64,000 nucleotides of DNA from assembly GCF_900104455.1 (NCBI RefSeq), contig NZ_FNHB01000007.1:158291-222290 (forward strand). Direction: 5' to 3'. The stretch's first letter is position 1, and each line of letters opens with the position of its first letter. Shown here one piece after another: positions 27,199 to 36,972 of this stretch. The position numbers and the translations under genes were made by a program. The notes below the pieces were generated by a model that was not told the origin of the DNA, did no database searches, and saw only the letters and a program-made list of their open reading frames with translations. This DNA comes from Dendrosporobacter quercicolus (GTDB lineage: Bacteria > Bacillota > Negativicutes > DSM-1736 > Dendrosporobacteraceae).

Positions 27199-28044
27199 AT
27201 GTCGAATCTATTTTCGCAGATACGAACGCGCTATCATGTGTTGTCGCCGGCGCAAAAACACATTGCGGATTTTGTGCTGAATAACTCGGAACAGGTGATG
27301 TTATTTTCCCTGGGAGATCTAGCCGAGAAATGCAGTACCAGTGAAACCACAATTCTGCGTTTTTTACGTAAACTTGGGTTTGATTCCTATCAGGTGTTCC
27401 GGGTTAAAATTGCCCAGGATTTATCCAACAATACTACGCAGGCTATTTATGAAGAAATCCAGAACGGCGATACCGCGGAACAAATCCGTCAAAAAGTTAT
27501 CATGTCGACGGTAGCTTCTATTCAGGACCTGAATAATCTGATTGATCCCGAATTGCTGGTTAAGGTAGCGGACCTTATTACCAAAGCCCAGCGGATTTTA
27601 TTTTGCGGCGCCGGCGCTTCCGGCGCGGTTGCTATTGATGCATTTCATAAATTTTTGCGGCTGGGTTTTGATGTGTCCTACCATAATGACGCTCATTTTA
27701 TGAGCATCGCCTGCGCCAGCGCCGATGAAAAGGCCTTGGTAGTGGTCATCAGCCATTCCGGCGAAAGCCGGGATATTCTGGATGCCGCCAGTCTGGCCAA
27801 GGGAAACGGCGCGCCGGTCGTGGCTTTAACCAGCTATGGTCATTCTTCCGTGGTCAAATTCGCCGATTTTGTACTGTTAAGTTCGTCAAATGAAACCAAA
27901 TACCGCTCGGATGCGATGGTTTCCCGGATACTGCAGCTGGTGATTGTGGATATGCTGTATGTGAACGTGGTATTGAAGCTTGGCAATAAGGGCATTGATC
28001 GTGTGAATAAATCCCGGTTGGCGGTTGCCAAGAAGAAGGTCTAA
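27199..28044 (+). CDS. MurR/RpiR family transcriptional regulator
   Basis: A 281-residue regulator. Residues 1-77 are the RpiR helix-turn-helix domain (LSPAQKHIADFVLNN, then CSTSETTILRFLRKLGF), and residues 105-260 are a SIS sugar-phosphate-binding domain (ILFCGAGASGAVAIDAFHKF, VVISHSGESRDILDAA). Such proteins respond to a sugar phosphate. The start at 27199 follows ACGGAGG; a longer frame upstream lacks such a site. It lies at the end of the sugar-acid cluster and is the most likely controller of it. Confidence 0.9.
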   Translation: MSNLFSQIRTRYHVLSPAQKHIADFVLNNSEQVMLFSLGDLAEKCSTSETTILRFLRKLGFDSYQVFRVKIAQDLSNNTTQAIYEEIQNGDTAEQIRQKVIMSTVASIQDLNNLIDPELLVKVADLITKAQRILFCGAGASGAVAIDAFHKFLRLGFDVSYHNDAHFMSIACASADEKALVVVISHSGESRDILDAASLAKGNGAPVVALTSYGHSSVVKFADFVLLSSSNETKYRSDAMVSRILQLVIVDMLYVNVVLKLGNKGIDRVNKSRLAVAKKKV

Positions 28045-28120
28045 AAAATTGTCCGGGGAAAAGGGTGTCGCAAAACGTTTTTCAAAAAAAAACGTAATGC
28101 GGCGCTCTTTTTTTGACAAA

Positions 28121-28175
28121 AACAGGGGGGACAGATCCCTCGTTGCAAAAGCAACAAGGGATCTGTCCCCTGTTT
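28121..28175. repeat. Long hairpin with GGGACAGATCCCT core
   Basis: AACAGGGGGGACAGATCCCT and the downstream AGGGATCTGTCCCCTGTTT are near-perfect complements (two extra G in the left arm, one mismatch) closed by GTTGC-AAAA-GCAAC. It looks like a dispersed palindromic element of the GGGACAGATCCC kind found in many Firmicutes intergenic regions. It lies in a 432-base gap with no gene. Confidence 0.6.
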
Positions 28176-28375
28176 GAATACGGTTTTCCAGCTACGGACG
28201 AGTTAGCGTTTTTGGATTGCTTGCAAGCGTTCCGCTGTGACAGCCCTTTTTTATCGCGACGGTGTCCTATGCCGGTATTCCTGCAACAGCCCGGAGCGCC
28301 AGAGGGAAACAGCCAATGGCATAATGTTTACCATAAAATAATTATAGACAGACTGGCATAAATTTGTTAAAGTGT

Positions 28376-28433
28376 AATAACAAACACATATGTTTTTATG
28401 GAAGGGATATATAGAACATTTGTGTTTGTTATT
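28376..28433. promoter_or_regulatory. 13-bp dyad upstream of prkA
   Basis: AATAACAAACACA (28376-28388) is the exact reverse complement of TGTGTTTGTTATT (28421-28433). The two lie 32 bases apart and 44 bases before the prkA start. It may be an operator or a pair of half-sites for a regulator of the sporulation operon. Confidence 0.45.
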
Positions 28434-28476
28434 TGCCTAATAATTATGGATTCATTACACAAAGGAGGGGCAGCAT

Positions 28477-30405
28477 ATGACTGATTTTGATTTTGGCAGT
28501 ATGATTAAGAAAGACCGTAGCGAAAGGAAGCATCAGCAGTTTAGCGGAACTTTACTTGACTATTTAGCTATTGTCAAGGAAAACCCCAGTGTAGCTATGC
28601 TGGCTCACCGGCGAATGTACGAGTTACTTAGCGATCCTGGTGTGCAGATCTTAAAAACCGAAGAAAATGCCCGGTTGAAGCGGATTCATGGCAGTGGGAT
28701 TTTGAAAAAATACAATTTCTTTACGAATGATTTTTATGGTATTGACAAAAGCATCATGCAATTGATGCGCTATTTTCATTCAGCGGCAATGAAAGGTGAA
28801 GAGGCGCGGCAGGTGCTGTATCTGGTCGGCCCGGTCGGCGCCGGTAAGTCTTCACTAATGGAAGCGTTGAAAAGGGCGCTGGAAATGAGTGCGCCAATCT
28901 ATGCGTTAAAGGACTGCCCGATGAGGGAGGAACCGCTGCATCTCATTCCCAAGCATTTGCGGCCCGAATTTGAGCAGGTGCTGGGTGTAAAAATTGAGGG
29001 TGATCTTTGTCCGGTTTGCCGTCATCGCCTGAAGAATGACTATCAGGGCGAGTATGAAAAATTTCCGGTGACTATGAGCGAGTTTTCCATCAGGTCGCGC
29101 AAGGGCGTTGGCGTTGTGCCGCCGGTTGACCCCAATAACCAGGATACCTCGGTACTGTCCGGTTCGGTTGATATTTCCAAAATGGATATGTATGCCGAGG
29201 ATGATCCCCGGGTGATGTCGCTAAACGGCGCTTTTAATGTCGGTAATCGCGGAATTGTCGAGTTCATTGAGGTTTTTAAAAACGATGTTGAATATTTGCA
29301 TACCATGATAACAGCAACCCAGGAGAAATCCATCCCCTCGCCCGGCAAAGGCTCGATGATTTACTTTGACGGCATTATCCTGGCCCACTCCAATGAGTCG
29401 GAATGGAACCGGTTTAAGTCCGATCACACCAATGAAGCAATTCTGGACAGAATTGTTAAGGTCGAAGTTCCTTATTGCCTGGAGCTCGACGAGGAAGTAA
29501 AAATCTACAAAAAGATTCTTAACAACAGTTCTTTTCAGGCTCATATTGCTCCTCATACCCTTGAACTGGCCTCCATGTTTGCCATTTTGTCCAGGCTGAG
29601 TCCATCCAATAAAGTGGATGCGCTGACGAAACTGAAAATTTACAATGGCGAAGAAATTGTGGAGAAAGGGTCAACAAAGAAAATTGATATCAGCGAATTG
29701 CGGGATGAAGCGAACCGGGAAGGCATGAGCGGCATATCGACCCGCTTTATCATGAAAGCCCTGGGCTCTACGCTGGCTGAGGCGGAAAGCGACTGCATCA
29801 ATCCCATTGCCCTTCTGGATACGCTGATTAAAGCGGTCAAGGATATGGCTGTGGCCGATGATGACCGGAAACGGTATTTGGGCTTTTTACAGGATGTGTT
29901 GAAGAAAGAATACAATAAGATTCTGGAAAAAGAAGTGACCAAGGCTTTTATTCACGGTTATCAGGAGCAGGCGGAAAGCTTATTCAATAATTATCTCGAT
30001 CATGCCGAAGCCTTTGTTAATTCAACCAAGCTTAAAGACGGCAACACGGGGGAAGAGCTTGAACCTGACAGTAAGTTCCTGCAGTCCATTGAGGAGCAAA
30101 TCGGCATTACCGGTACGGCTACGCTAGGATTCCGTCAGGATGTTACCGCCTATATGTTTTCGCTGCTGCGCAACGGGGCAAAAATCGATTATCGCAGTTA
30201 TGAGCCGCTGAAAGAAGCCATAGAGAAAAAATTAACCGTTTCAGTCAAAGAGCTGTCACGGGTGGTGACAAAATCCAGGGTGCGGGATGACGAGCAGGAC
30301 AGCAAATATAATGCGATGGTGGAAGAAATGAAGCGTAATGGTTACTGCGGCCACTGCTGCAATGTAATATTAAAATATGCCGCTAATAACCTATGGAAGG
30401 ACTAG
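28477..30405 (+). CDS. prkA: PrkA serine protein kinase
   Basis: A 642-residue cytoplasmic AAA-type protein of the PrkA family, known from sporulation and stress responses. The P-loop is LVGPVGAGKSSLME near residue 113, and two cysteines in CPVCRHRL (near 175) may bind metal. The C-terminal half carries the kinase-like region. It starts with AAAGGAGGGG at good spacing. It leads the conserved prkA-yhbH-spoVR order, which is common in spore formers and in stress operons of proteobacteria. Confidence 0.93.
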   Translation: MTDFDFGSMIKKDRSERKHQQFSGTLLDYLAIVKENPSVAMLAHRRMYELLSDPGVQILKTEENARLKRIHGSGILKKYNFFTNDFYGIDKSIMQLMRYFHSAAMKGEEARQVLYLVGPVGAGKSSLMEALKRALEMSAPIYALKDCPMREEPLHLIPKHLRPEFEQVLGVKIEGDLCPVCRHRLKNDYQGEYEKFPVTMSEFSIRSRKGVGVVPPVDPNNQDTSVLSGSVDISKMDMYAEDDPRVMSLNGAFNVGNRGIVEFIEVFKNDVEYLHTMITATQEKSIPSPGKGSMIYFDGIILAHSNESEWNRFKSDHTNEAILDRIVKVEVPYCLELDEEVKIYKKILNNSSFQAHIAPHTLELASMFAILSRLSPSNKVDALTKLKIYNGEEIVEKGSTKKIDISELRDEANREGMSGISTRFIMKALGSTLAEAESDCINPIALLDTLIKAVKDMAVADDDRKRYLGFLQDVLKKEYNKILEKEVTKAFIHGYQEQAESLFNNYLDHAEAFVNSTKLKDGNTGEELEPDSKFLQSIEEQIGITGTATLGFRQDVTAYMFSLLRNGAKIDYRSYEPLKEAIEKKLTVSVKELSRVVTKSRVRDDEQDSKYNAMVEEMKRNGYCGHCCNVILKYAANNLWKD

Positions 30406-30488
30406 TACCGCGCCAATCCTGAAACTGCAAGTGAATGGCGAGACGGCATTGAAGTATCCGCCGGGCTGAAGAAAGGAGGAAGATGCGC

Positions 30489-31667
30489 ATGGCTTTGTTT
30501 AAAGAAGGCAGCCTAACTCCATCTGACCGCTCCCAGTGGGACCGGAAGCGGCATCGTCAGCTGGTAGAGCAGGCCATCAAGAAAAATATGGGCGGCATCA
30601 TTGCTGAAGAGAGCATTATCGGTCAGGACGGCAATAAAAAGTTTAAAATCCCGGTCAAGGGGATCAAAGAATATCAGTTTATTTACGGCGCAAACAATCA
30701 GGGCGCAGGTGCGGGAGACGGTACCCAGGAGCGCGGCCAGGTCATTGGCAAGAGGGGCGGACAACCGCAGGCAGGCAATGGCGACCAGGCCGGCAGCCAG
30801 CCGGGCGAGGATATCTTCGAGACGGAAATCACGCTGGATGAGCTGGTGCAGTATCTCTTTGAGGATTTGCAGCTGCCGGATATGGAGCGCAAGAAGTTCG
30901 CCGTTATTGAAGCAGAGCGAAAATGTAAATTGTCCGGGTATCAGAAAAAAGGCATTCCGCCGCGGCTGGCCAAAAAACGAACGGTTACCGAAAAAATCAA
31001 GCGGCTTAAGTCGGCGCTGCGGACCGAGGAGGAAGAGCGCGAGCCAATGGGGCGGCAGGGCTTTATTGAAGATGATTTGCGCTATCGCCGGGTCAAGGAA
31101 GAGCTTCGCCGAAACTCTAACGCCGTCGTCATCTGCATTATGGATACGTCCGGATCAATGGATCAGACCCGTAAATATTTAGCCCGCAGTTTTTACTTCC
31201 TGTTATATCAGTTTGTCCGTTACAGGCATGAGCAGGTAGAAGTTGTGTTTGTGGCTCATAGTACCGAGGCCCAGGAAGTAACCGAGGACGAATTTTTTCA
31301 CAAGGGTGAATCCGGGGGAACCTTTATCAGCAGCGGCTATGCCAAAGCGCTGGAAATTATTGAGCAGCGCTACAATCCAGCAGTCTGGAATATTTATGCC
31401 TTTCATTGCTCGGATGGCGACAACTGGGACGATGACAACAGCAAAGCAGTCACTCTGGCGAATGAGTTATGCGCGGTCTGCAATTTATTCGGCTATGGCG
31501 AGGTAGCCGTAAATTCCTATTATGGCAGCATTCGGGAGCAGTTTAAGGCAGGCGTGAAACACGACAATTTTGTCATTGCGGCGATCAACGCTAAAGAGGA
31601 CATCTGGCCGGCGTTTAAAAAAATCATCGAGAAGGAAGGGGCCGGAGGTGAAGCGCATGACGGCTGA
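30489..31667 (+). CDS. yhbH: YhbH/YeaH (DUF444) family protein
   Basis: A 392-residue protein of the DUF444 family, required for normal sporulation in Bacillus (YhbH) and part of a stress operon in enterics (YeaH). The C-terminal half is a von Willebrand factor A-like fold with the metal site MDTSGSMDQ near residue 217 and a second part HCSDGDNWDDD. The N-terminal part is charged, and its central region (about 80-110) is glycine and glutamine rich. Two in-frame ATGs are near each other; 30489 gives correct spacing to GGAGGA. Its end overlaps spoVR by 11 bases. Confidence 0.9.
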   Translation: MALFKEGSLTPSDRSQWDRKRHRQLVEQAIKKNMGGIIAEESIIGQDGNKKFKIPVKGIKEYQFIYGANNQGAGAGDGTQERGQVIGKRGGQPQAGNGDQAGSQPGEDIFETEITLDELVQYLFEDLQLPDMERKKFAVIEAERKCKLSGYQKKGIPPRLAKKRTVTEKIKRLKSALRTEEEEREPMGRQGFIEDDLRYRRVKEELRRNSNAVVICIMDTSGSMDQTRKYLARSFYFLLYQFVRYRHEQVEVVFVAHSTEAQEVTEDEFFHKGESGGTFISSGYAKALEIIEQRYNPAVWNIYAFHCSDGDNWDDDNSKAVTLANELCAVCNLFGYGEVAVNSYYGSIREQFKAGVKHDNFVIAAINAKEDIWPAFKKIIEKEGAGGEAHDG

Positions 31668-32934
31668 ATACAGCATCAATGATTTAACCTATTGGAACAA
31701 CCGGATTGAAGAAGCGGTCAAAGCCATTGGCCTGGATTGCTATGAACAGCATTTTGAAATTTGCAGTTGCGAAGATATGCTGTGCTATGAGGCCTATGTC
31801 GGCATGCCGGCGCACTATCCCCACTGGAGTTACGGCAAAGCCTATGAGCGGCAGAAAACGTATTATCAGTACAATTTAACCGGCCTGCCATATGAGATGG
31901 TCATTAATTCCGATCCCTGCCTCGCCTATTTGATGCGGGACAATACGTTACTGCTGCAAATTCTGACCATGGCTCATGTCTATGGACATAATGATTTTTT
32001 CAAAAACAACCGCTTGTTTAAACGGGATACCAGGGCCGAACTGACGCTGGAAATGTTTAAAGCCCATGCCGACAGGGTCAGAAGTTATATTCAGGATCCC
32101 GGCATTGGCCCGGATAAGGTAGAGCGGATATTGGACGCCGCTCACGCCCTGCGGTTTCAGGTACCGCGCAACGGACCAGGCAGAGCTGTCAGCCGGCCGG
32201 TCTTAAATGAGGAAACCCCTGAAGCGGCAGCCGGCCGGCTGCAGGACGATTTGCTGGGGTTTCTGGCCGAACGGGGCGCGCTGGTGGAGTGGGAGCGGGA
32301 TTTAGTTCATATTGTCCGGGATGAATCGGTTTATTTTATGCCGCAAATAGAGACTAAAATCATGAATGAAGGCTGGGCCAGCTACTGGCATTATCAAATA
32401 TTGCAGCAGCTTGAGCTGCCGCAAAAACTGCACCTGGAATTTCTGCAGCGGCATAATCTGGTCGTTCGCCCGCATCAGGGGCAGATCAATCCTTATTTTG
32501 TCGGTTTCAAGCTGTTTGAATATCTAAACCGGCAGTATGGCGCGTCGCAGCTGATGACAATCCGGGCTGATGAACGGGATCAGTCTTTTTTGAGGCGGTA
32601 CCTTACCAGGGAACTTTGCGAGGATTTGTCGCTGTTTACGCATGATGTGCAGGGAGAGGATATTGTTGTAACTGAAGTTTCGGATGACGAAGGCTGGAAA
32701 AAAATTCGGGATGTGCTGGCCCAATCAGTCGGGACAGGCAATATCCCGGTGATTAAGCCGCAAAGTGTTGAGCAGGGCAAATTAATGATCGGGCATTCTT
32801 TTGACGGACGGGAGCTTGAACTGAACTACGCCCGGGAAACGTTAAACTATGTGGCTGCTTTGTGGGGCGGAACTGTCGAATTGAATACGGTAATCAACGG
32901 TCAAACGGTTGTGCTGTCAGCAACCAAAAACTGA
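31657..32934 (+). CDS. spoVR: SpoVR family protein
   Basis: A 425-residue SpoVR-family protein, linked to spore cortex formation in Bacillus. Typical features are VYGHNDFFKNNRLF near residue 106 and MNEGWASYWHY near residue 236, both conserved histidine-bearing segments. It starts inside the end of yhbH (ATG 31657, GGAGGTG upstream), so translation is coupled. A bidirectional-looking terminator follows before the convergent cstA. Confidence 0.92.
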   Translation: MTAEYSINDLTYWNNRIEEAVKAIGLDCYEQHFEICSCEDMLCYEAYVGMPAHYPHWSYGKAYERQKTYYQYNLTGLPYEMVINSDPCLAYLMRDNTLLLQILTMAHVYGHNDFFKNNRLFKRDTRAELTLEMFKAHADRVRSYIQDPGIGPDKVERILDAAHALRFQVPRNGPGRAVSRPVLNEETPEAAAGRLQDDLLGFLAERGALVEWERDLVHIVRDESVYFMPQIETKIMNEGWASYWHYQILQQLELPQKLHLEFLQRHNLVVRPHQGQINPYFVGFKLFEYLNRQYGASQLMTIRADERDQSFLRRYLTRELCEDLSLFTHDVQGEDIVVTEVSDDEGWKKIRDVLAQSVGTGNIPVIKPQSVEQGKLMIGHSFDGRELELNYARETLNYVAALWGGTVELNTVINGQTVVLSATKN

Positions 32935-32963
32935 ATACGGACCAGGCCGTATTACTACAGAGC

Positions 32964-33006
32964 AAAACGGTCAGCGACCCTCTTGGGTATGCTGACCGTT
33001 TTAGTT
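32964..33006. terminator. Terminator between spoVR and cstA
   Basis: AAAACGGTCAGC (32964-32975) and GCTGACCGTTTT (32991-33002) form a perfect 12-bp stem with A and T runs on both sides. It could serve the convergent genes on each side. Confidence 0.88.
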
Positions 33007-33073
33007 TCGTAGTGAATTGTCCCATATGGGCCGGAAATGTCGCTTGGCGGGGCCTGGCCGGATATTGCGGCGT

Positions 33074-34879
33074 TTATGAATGGATTGGCGATTGAGATTT
33101 TGGCGTTGTGCTTAGGTCGGGAGGAACTGTCCGCGCTAAATGGATCCAACGGCGGATGGAATCAATCAGAACAATGATGACCAGCACAAACATGATGCCG
33201 CTTACTCCGGCTAAGAGATAATTTTTTTGCGGCAGATAGACATTGAAAATATTCATGTAATCGGCGGTAAAGGTAACAGTTGCCAGAAAAGCCATGGGCA
33301 GGATGGTGACCCAGGCATACCGCCCTCTGCCCATGCGGAACAGCATGGTAGTGCCAATGGCCAAAGTCAAAGTGCCCAGCAATTGGTTTGAAACGCCAAA
33401 TAACGGCCAAATGGTGGAGATATTGCCCTGCAGCACAAGATAACCCCAGGCAAAGCAAATCAGGGCGCTGGTAAAGGCAATGCCCGGCCACCAGTGGGGA
33501 TCTTTGAGCGGTTGGTAAATTACGCCGCCCATTTCCTGCAGCAGATAACGGCCAACCCGTGTACCGGCGTCAATCAGCGTTAAAATAAACAAGGCTTCAA
33601 ACATAATACAGAAATGATACCAGAAAGACATCAGCGCTTCCATTCCCGGTATTTTTGAAAAAATGTGCGCCATGCCGACCGCCAGAGAGACGGCGCCGCC
33701 GGGACGTCCGGCGATATCTTCGCCAACCATTTGGGCCAGATGCGGCAGTTCGTTAACAACCAAGCCCAATTTGGCGAAAGCCGCCGGCGTGGAGTTAATG
33801 GCGAAATAATCGGCAGGATGTAAGCTGGTGGCGGCAATCAAGGCCATCAGGGCAACAAAGCTTTCTACCAGCATAGCCCCGTAGCCGATCGGCAGAATTT
33901 CTTTTTCGTTGGTGATCATTTTAGGGGTTGTGCCGGTGCTGATTAGCGAGTGAAAGCCCGATAAAGCGCCGCAGGCAATGGTGATAAATACAAACGGCCA
34001 GACGGGGCCGCCGATCACCGGCCCGCCGCCATGAATAAACTGGCTGAATGCCGGCATTTGAATTTCCGGCCTGACCAAAATGATGCCAATCGTTAAAGCT
34101 GCAATTGTTCCGATTTTCATATAGGTACTGAGATAATCCCGGGGAGCCAGCAGCAGCCATACCGGCAGGGCAGCGGCGAAGAAGCCGTAAAAAGCCAGCA
34201 TAATCGATAATTGCTTTACATTAAAAGTAAAGTAGGGAGCCAGCGGCGAGTGCTGTATCCATGGACCGGCGAAAACCGCAGCCAGCACCAGCAATACTCC
34301 AATGACGGAAGCTTCCTGAATCTTGCCGGGCCGCAGCCAGCGCAGGTAAATTCCGATAAAAATGGCAATGGGGATGGTGGCTGCAACGGTAAAGGTGCCC
34401 CACGGGCTGTTGTATAGAGCGTTGGCTACCACTACCGCCATACCGGCGAGGGTAATGACAAGCAGGAATAAGACCGCGATTGAAGTGCAAAAACCCGATA
34501 CGGTACTTACTTCTTTTTTGGCGATTTGCGCCACCGATAATCCTTCGTGACGAACCGAGGCAAACAGGATAACCATGTCGTGGACAGCGCCTGCAAACAC
34601 TGCGCCGATTAATAGCCATAGAGTACCCGGCAGGTAACCGAACTGAGCGGCGATGACCGGTCCTACCAGCGGCCCTGCGCCGGCAATGGCAGCAAAATGA
34701 TGACCGAAGGTGACCCATTTGTTGGTGGGAACGTAATCCCGTCCGTCGTCCAGGCGGACGGCCGGAGGGACCCTGTTTTCATCCAGCGTGAGCACTTTGG
34801 CCGCAATGAACGAGCCGTAAATGCGGTAGGCCAGCGTTAACCAAAGCGCGGCGATAATGACAAGATAAATGCCATTCAT
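33074..34879 (-). CDS. cstA: Carbon starvation protein A (CstA) family transporter
   Basis: A 601-residue membrane protein with about 16 helices, of the CstA/YjiY family that takes up pyruvate or peptides. Conserved pieces are the N-terminal TFGHHFAAIAGAGPLVGPVIAAQFGY split region and the LWLLIGAVFAGAVHDM helix. The gene is transcribed alone on the minus strand; its start has GGAGG (AAAGGAGGTTTTTTGG) upstream. It is slightly shorter than E. coli CstA, mainly at the C-terminus, as in many Firmicutes. No LytTR-type pair lies beside it. Confidence 0.92.
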   Translation of the reverse strand: MNGIYLVIIAALWLTLAYRIYGSFIAAKVLTLDENRVPPAVRLDDGRDYVPTNKWVTFGHHFAAIAGAGPLVGPVIAAQFGYLPGTLWLLIGAVFAGAVHDMVILFASVRHEGLSVAQIAKKEVSTVSGFCTSIAVLFLLVITLAGMAVVVANALYNSPWGTFTVAATIPIAIFIGIYLRWLRPGKIQEASVIGVLLVLAAVFAGPWIQHSPLAPYFTFNVKQLSIMLAFYGFFAAALPVWLLLAPRDYLSTYMKIGTIAALTIGIILVRPEIQMPAFSQFIHGGGPVIGGPVWPFVFITIACGALSGFHSLISTGTTPKMITNEKEILPIGYGAMLVESFVALMALIAATSLHPADYFAINSTPAAFAKLGLVVNELPHLAQMVGEDIAGRPGGAVSLAVGMAHIFSKIPGMEALMSFWYHFCIMFEALFILTLIDAGTRVGRYLLQEMGGVIYQPLKDPHWWPGIAFTSALICFAWGYLVLQGNISTIWPLFGVSNQLLGTLTLAIGTTMLFRMGRGRYAWVTILPMAFLATVTFTADYMNIFNVYLPQKNYLLAGVSGIMFVLVIIVLIDSIRRWIHLARTVPPDLSTTPKSQSPIHS

Positions 34880-35214
34880 CCAAAAAACCTCCTTTTTGGT
34901 TTAGAGTGATTTCCGAATATAAACATATCGCAATTGCCGCGGCGGGAAAAGGGAAAGGCGGTCAATGGAACAAATTCGGGGATAACCGGAAAGAAAAGCG
35001 AGCCGAGTGGAAACCGCGGGAATGGCGGAAAGGGGGGATTCAGCAGGCGGCACGGCTAGTATCTTATCAGGTACCAGTATAATTTTTGCCGCCCATGACC
35101 GTTTGGGGGCAGGGGGACTGCAAAGCAATGTCGAATAATATTTAAGTAATAATGGATACTATCCATGGCAGTATATCAATGGCGACACACAACTAACAGA
35201 GCGGAGGATTGGAT
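34880..35214. other. 335-base divergent gap between cstA and korA
   Basis: No gene is seen. A short dyad, ATGGATACTATCCAT, lies at about 35152-35166 near the korA promoter region and could be an operator. Otherwise nothing distinctive. Confidence 0.4.
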
Positions 35215-36972
35215 ATGTGGCAAAAACCATTTACAGTTTTATTTGGCGGTCAGGCGGGGTATGGCATAATGAGCGCCGGCGCAATGATTGCCAAGGCGGC
35301 GGGGCGCAATGGCCTGTGGGCTTTTGTCGTTAATGAATACCCGTCATTAATTAAGGGCGGTCTGAACACCTGTAGCGTTACCCTGGATTCCCAGCCGTTG
35401 CAGGCTTATGAAGAACGCCTGGATTTTTTATGCGTTTTATCGCAGCAGGCGCTGGATCAAAACTATGCCAAATTAGATCGCGAGGCTGCCATTTTATATG
35501 ACAGTGACGCCGTTAAGCCGGATACAGCAAAAATTCCGGCCGGGGTCAGCTTATATCCGGTCAAGCTGATCGGTTCACTTACCGGCGAAACTGCCAAGGT
35601 TATGGCAAACAGCGCAATGGTAGGGGCCTTTTGCGCCCTGGCCGGATTTCCAGTGGACCTGATTGCCGACTTAATGAAGTCAGGCTTTATCAAGGCTAAG
35701 GTTTTGCAGCCGAATCTGGATCTGCTCCGGCAGAGTTATGAACAGACCCGCAGTCAGTATAGTGAACATAAGGCCTTTCCCCTATTGTTCAAACCGAATG
35801 AACAGAAAAAGATGCTGCTCAATGGCAATGATGCCATTGCCATGGGCGCCATCAAGGCCGGCGTTAAATTCGCCGCTGGTTATCCCATGACGCCAGGTTC
35901 CAGTGTGTTAACTTATTTAGCCGACCATGCGGCTCAATATGGGTTGATCTTTAAACAAGCCGAAGACGAAATTGCGGCAATCAACATGTTGATTGGGGCC
36001 GGATTTGCCGGGGTGCGGGCAATCGGTTCGACCAGCGGCGGCGGTTTTGCGCTCATGACCGAAGCTCTTGGGTTTGCCGCGCAGGGCGAAGTACCGCTTG
36101 TTATGGTAAATGCGCAGCGGGGCGGACCCAGCACCGGTCTGCCAACCCGGACCGCGCAGGCCGATCTCAATTTTGTCGTTCACGCCTCCCAGGGCGAATT
36201 TCCCCGTATTGTCGTTGCGCCTGGCGATGTTGAGGAATGTTTTGTCGAGACTTACCGGCTGTTTAATCTGGTTGAGAAATATCAGGTGCCGGGGATTATC
36301 CTGACCGACAAATATTTGGCCGATTCCAGCATTACTCATCCTTATTTCGAGGAGCAGGGACTGAGCATTGAGCGGGGAAAATTAGTTGATGAAGCCTGGC
36401 TCCAGGAAAACCAGCCTTATTTGCGTTATCGCATCACAGACGACGGCGTTTCGCCCCGGGCCATTCCCGGTCAAAAGGGCGGACGGCATATCGTAACCAG
36501 CTATACTCACGGTGAAGATGGCTTTTATAGTTCAGGCAATCAGGAATATGCCGAAGAGGAACCTCAGATTACAGCGGCCGGGCTTGATAAATTATTCAAT
36601 AAAGTACCGGCCATTCTCAACGATATTCCGGGCGTTAAGCTGCATGGCCCGCAGGAAGCCGATCTTACCATCATTGCCTGGGGGTCAAGCAAGGGCGCCA
36701 TTTTAGAAGCTTTGGCAGCGGTTAAGCAGGAAGGCTATCGCGTCAATTTCCTGCAGGTATTGTATCCCTGTCCCTTTCCGGCTGACGCAGTACAGGAGAT
36801 TTTGGCGAAAAGCAAAAAGACCCTGTTGATTGAGGGCAATAAAACAGCGCAGTTGGGCGGAATGATCCGGGCCTATACCGGTTTTGCAAGTGATAAAATT
36901 TATTTAAAATATGATTCGCGCCCGTTTGTTCCTTCTTTAATCATTGACAAAATAAAGGAGGTTCTGGATTGA
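35215..36972 (+). CDS. korA: 2-oxoacid:ferredoxin oxidoreductase, fused gamma-alpha subunit
   Basis: A 585-residue subunit of a ferredoxin-dependent 2-oxoacid oxidoreductase (KorA type), which converts a 2-oxoacid plus CoA into acyl-CoA, CO2 and reduced ferredoxin. The N-terminal 190 residues are the gamma domain (GGQAGYGIMSAGAMIAKAA). From about 195 onward is the alpha domain, with AAGYPMTPGSSVLTYLA, FKQAEDEIAAINM and QRGGPSTGLPTR. The start at 35215 is set by GCGGAGG. The beta subunit gene overlaps its stop codon. 2-oxoglutarate is the usual substrate of this arrangement, but pyruvate or a keto acid is possible. There is no separate ferredoxin subunit gene. Confidence 0.9.
   Translation: MWQKPFTVLFGGQAGYGIMSAGAMIAKAAGRNGLWAFVVNEYPSLIKGGLNTCSVTLDSQPLQAYEERLDFLCVLSQQALDQNYAKLDREAAILYDSDAVKPDTAKIPAGVSLYPVKLIGSLTGETAKVMANSAMVGAFCALAGFPVDLIADLMKSGFIKAKVLQPNLDLLRQSYEQTRSQYSEHKAFPLLFKPNEQKKMLLNGNDAIAMGAIKAGVKFAAGYPMTPGSSVLTYLADHAAQYGLIFKQAEDEIAAINMLIGAGFAGVRAIGSTSGGGFALMTEALGFAAQGEVPLVMVNAQRGGPSTGLPTRTAQADLNFVVHASQGEFPRIVVAPGDVEECFVETYRLFNLVEKYQVPGIILTDKYLADSSITHPYFEEQGLSIERGKLVDEAWLQENQPYLRYRITDDGVSPRAIPGQKGGRHIVTSYTHGEDGFYSSGNQEYAEEEPQITAAGLDKLFNKVPAILNDIPGVKLHGPQEADLTIIAWGSSKGAILEALAAVKQEGYRVNFLQVLYPCPFPADAVQEILAKSKKTLLIEGNKTAQLGGMIRAYTGFASDKIYLKYDSRPFVPSLIIDKIKEVLD

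Noticed and set aside
28121..28175. Transposon end or CRISPR repeat
   Set aside because: There is a single hairpin with no adjacent transposase, no repeated spacer pattern and no target duplication.
31570..31656. N-terminal extension of SpoVR
   Set aside because: The added residues are basic and low-complexity, encoded by the overlapping yhbH frame; ATG 31657 has the better ribosome site and matches family length.
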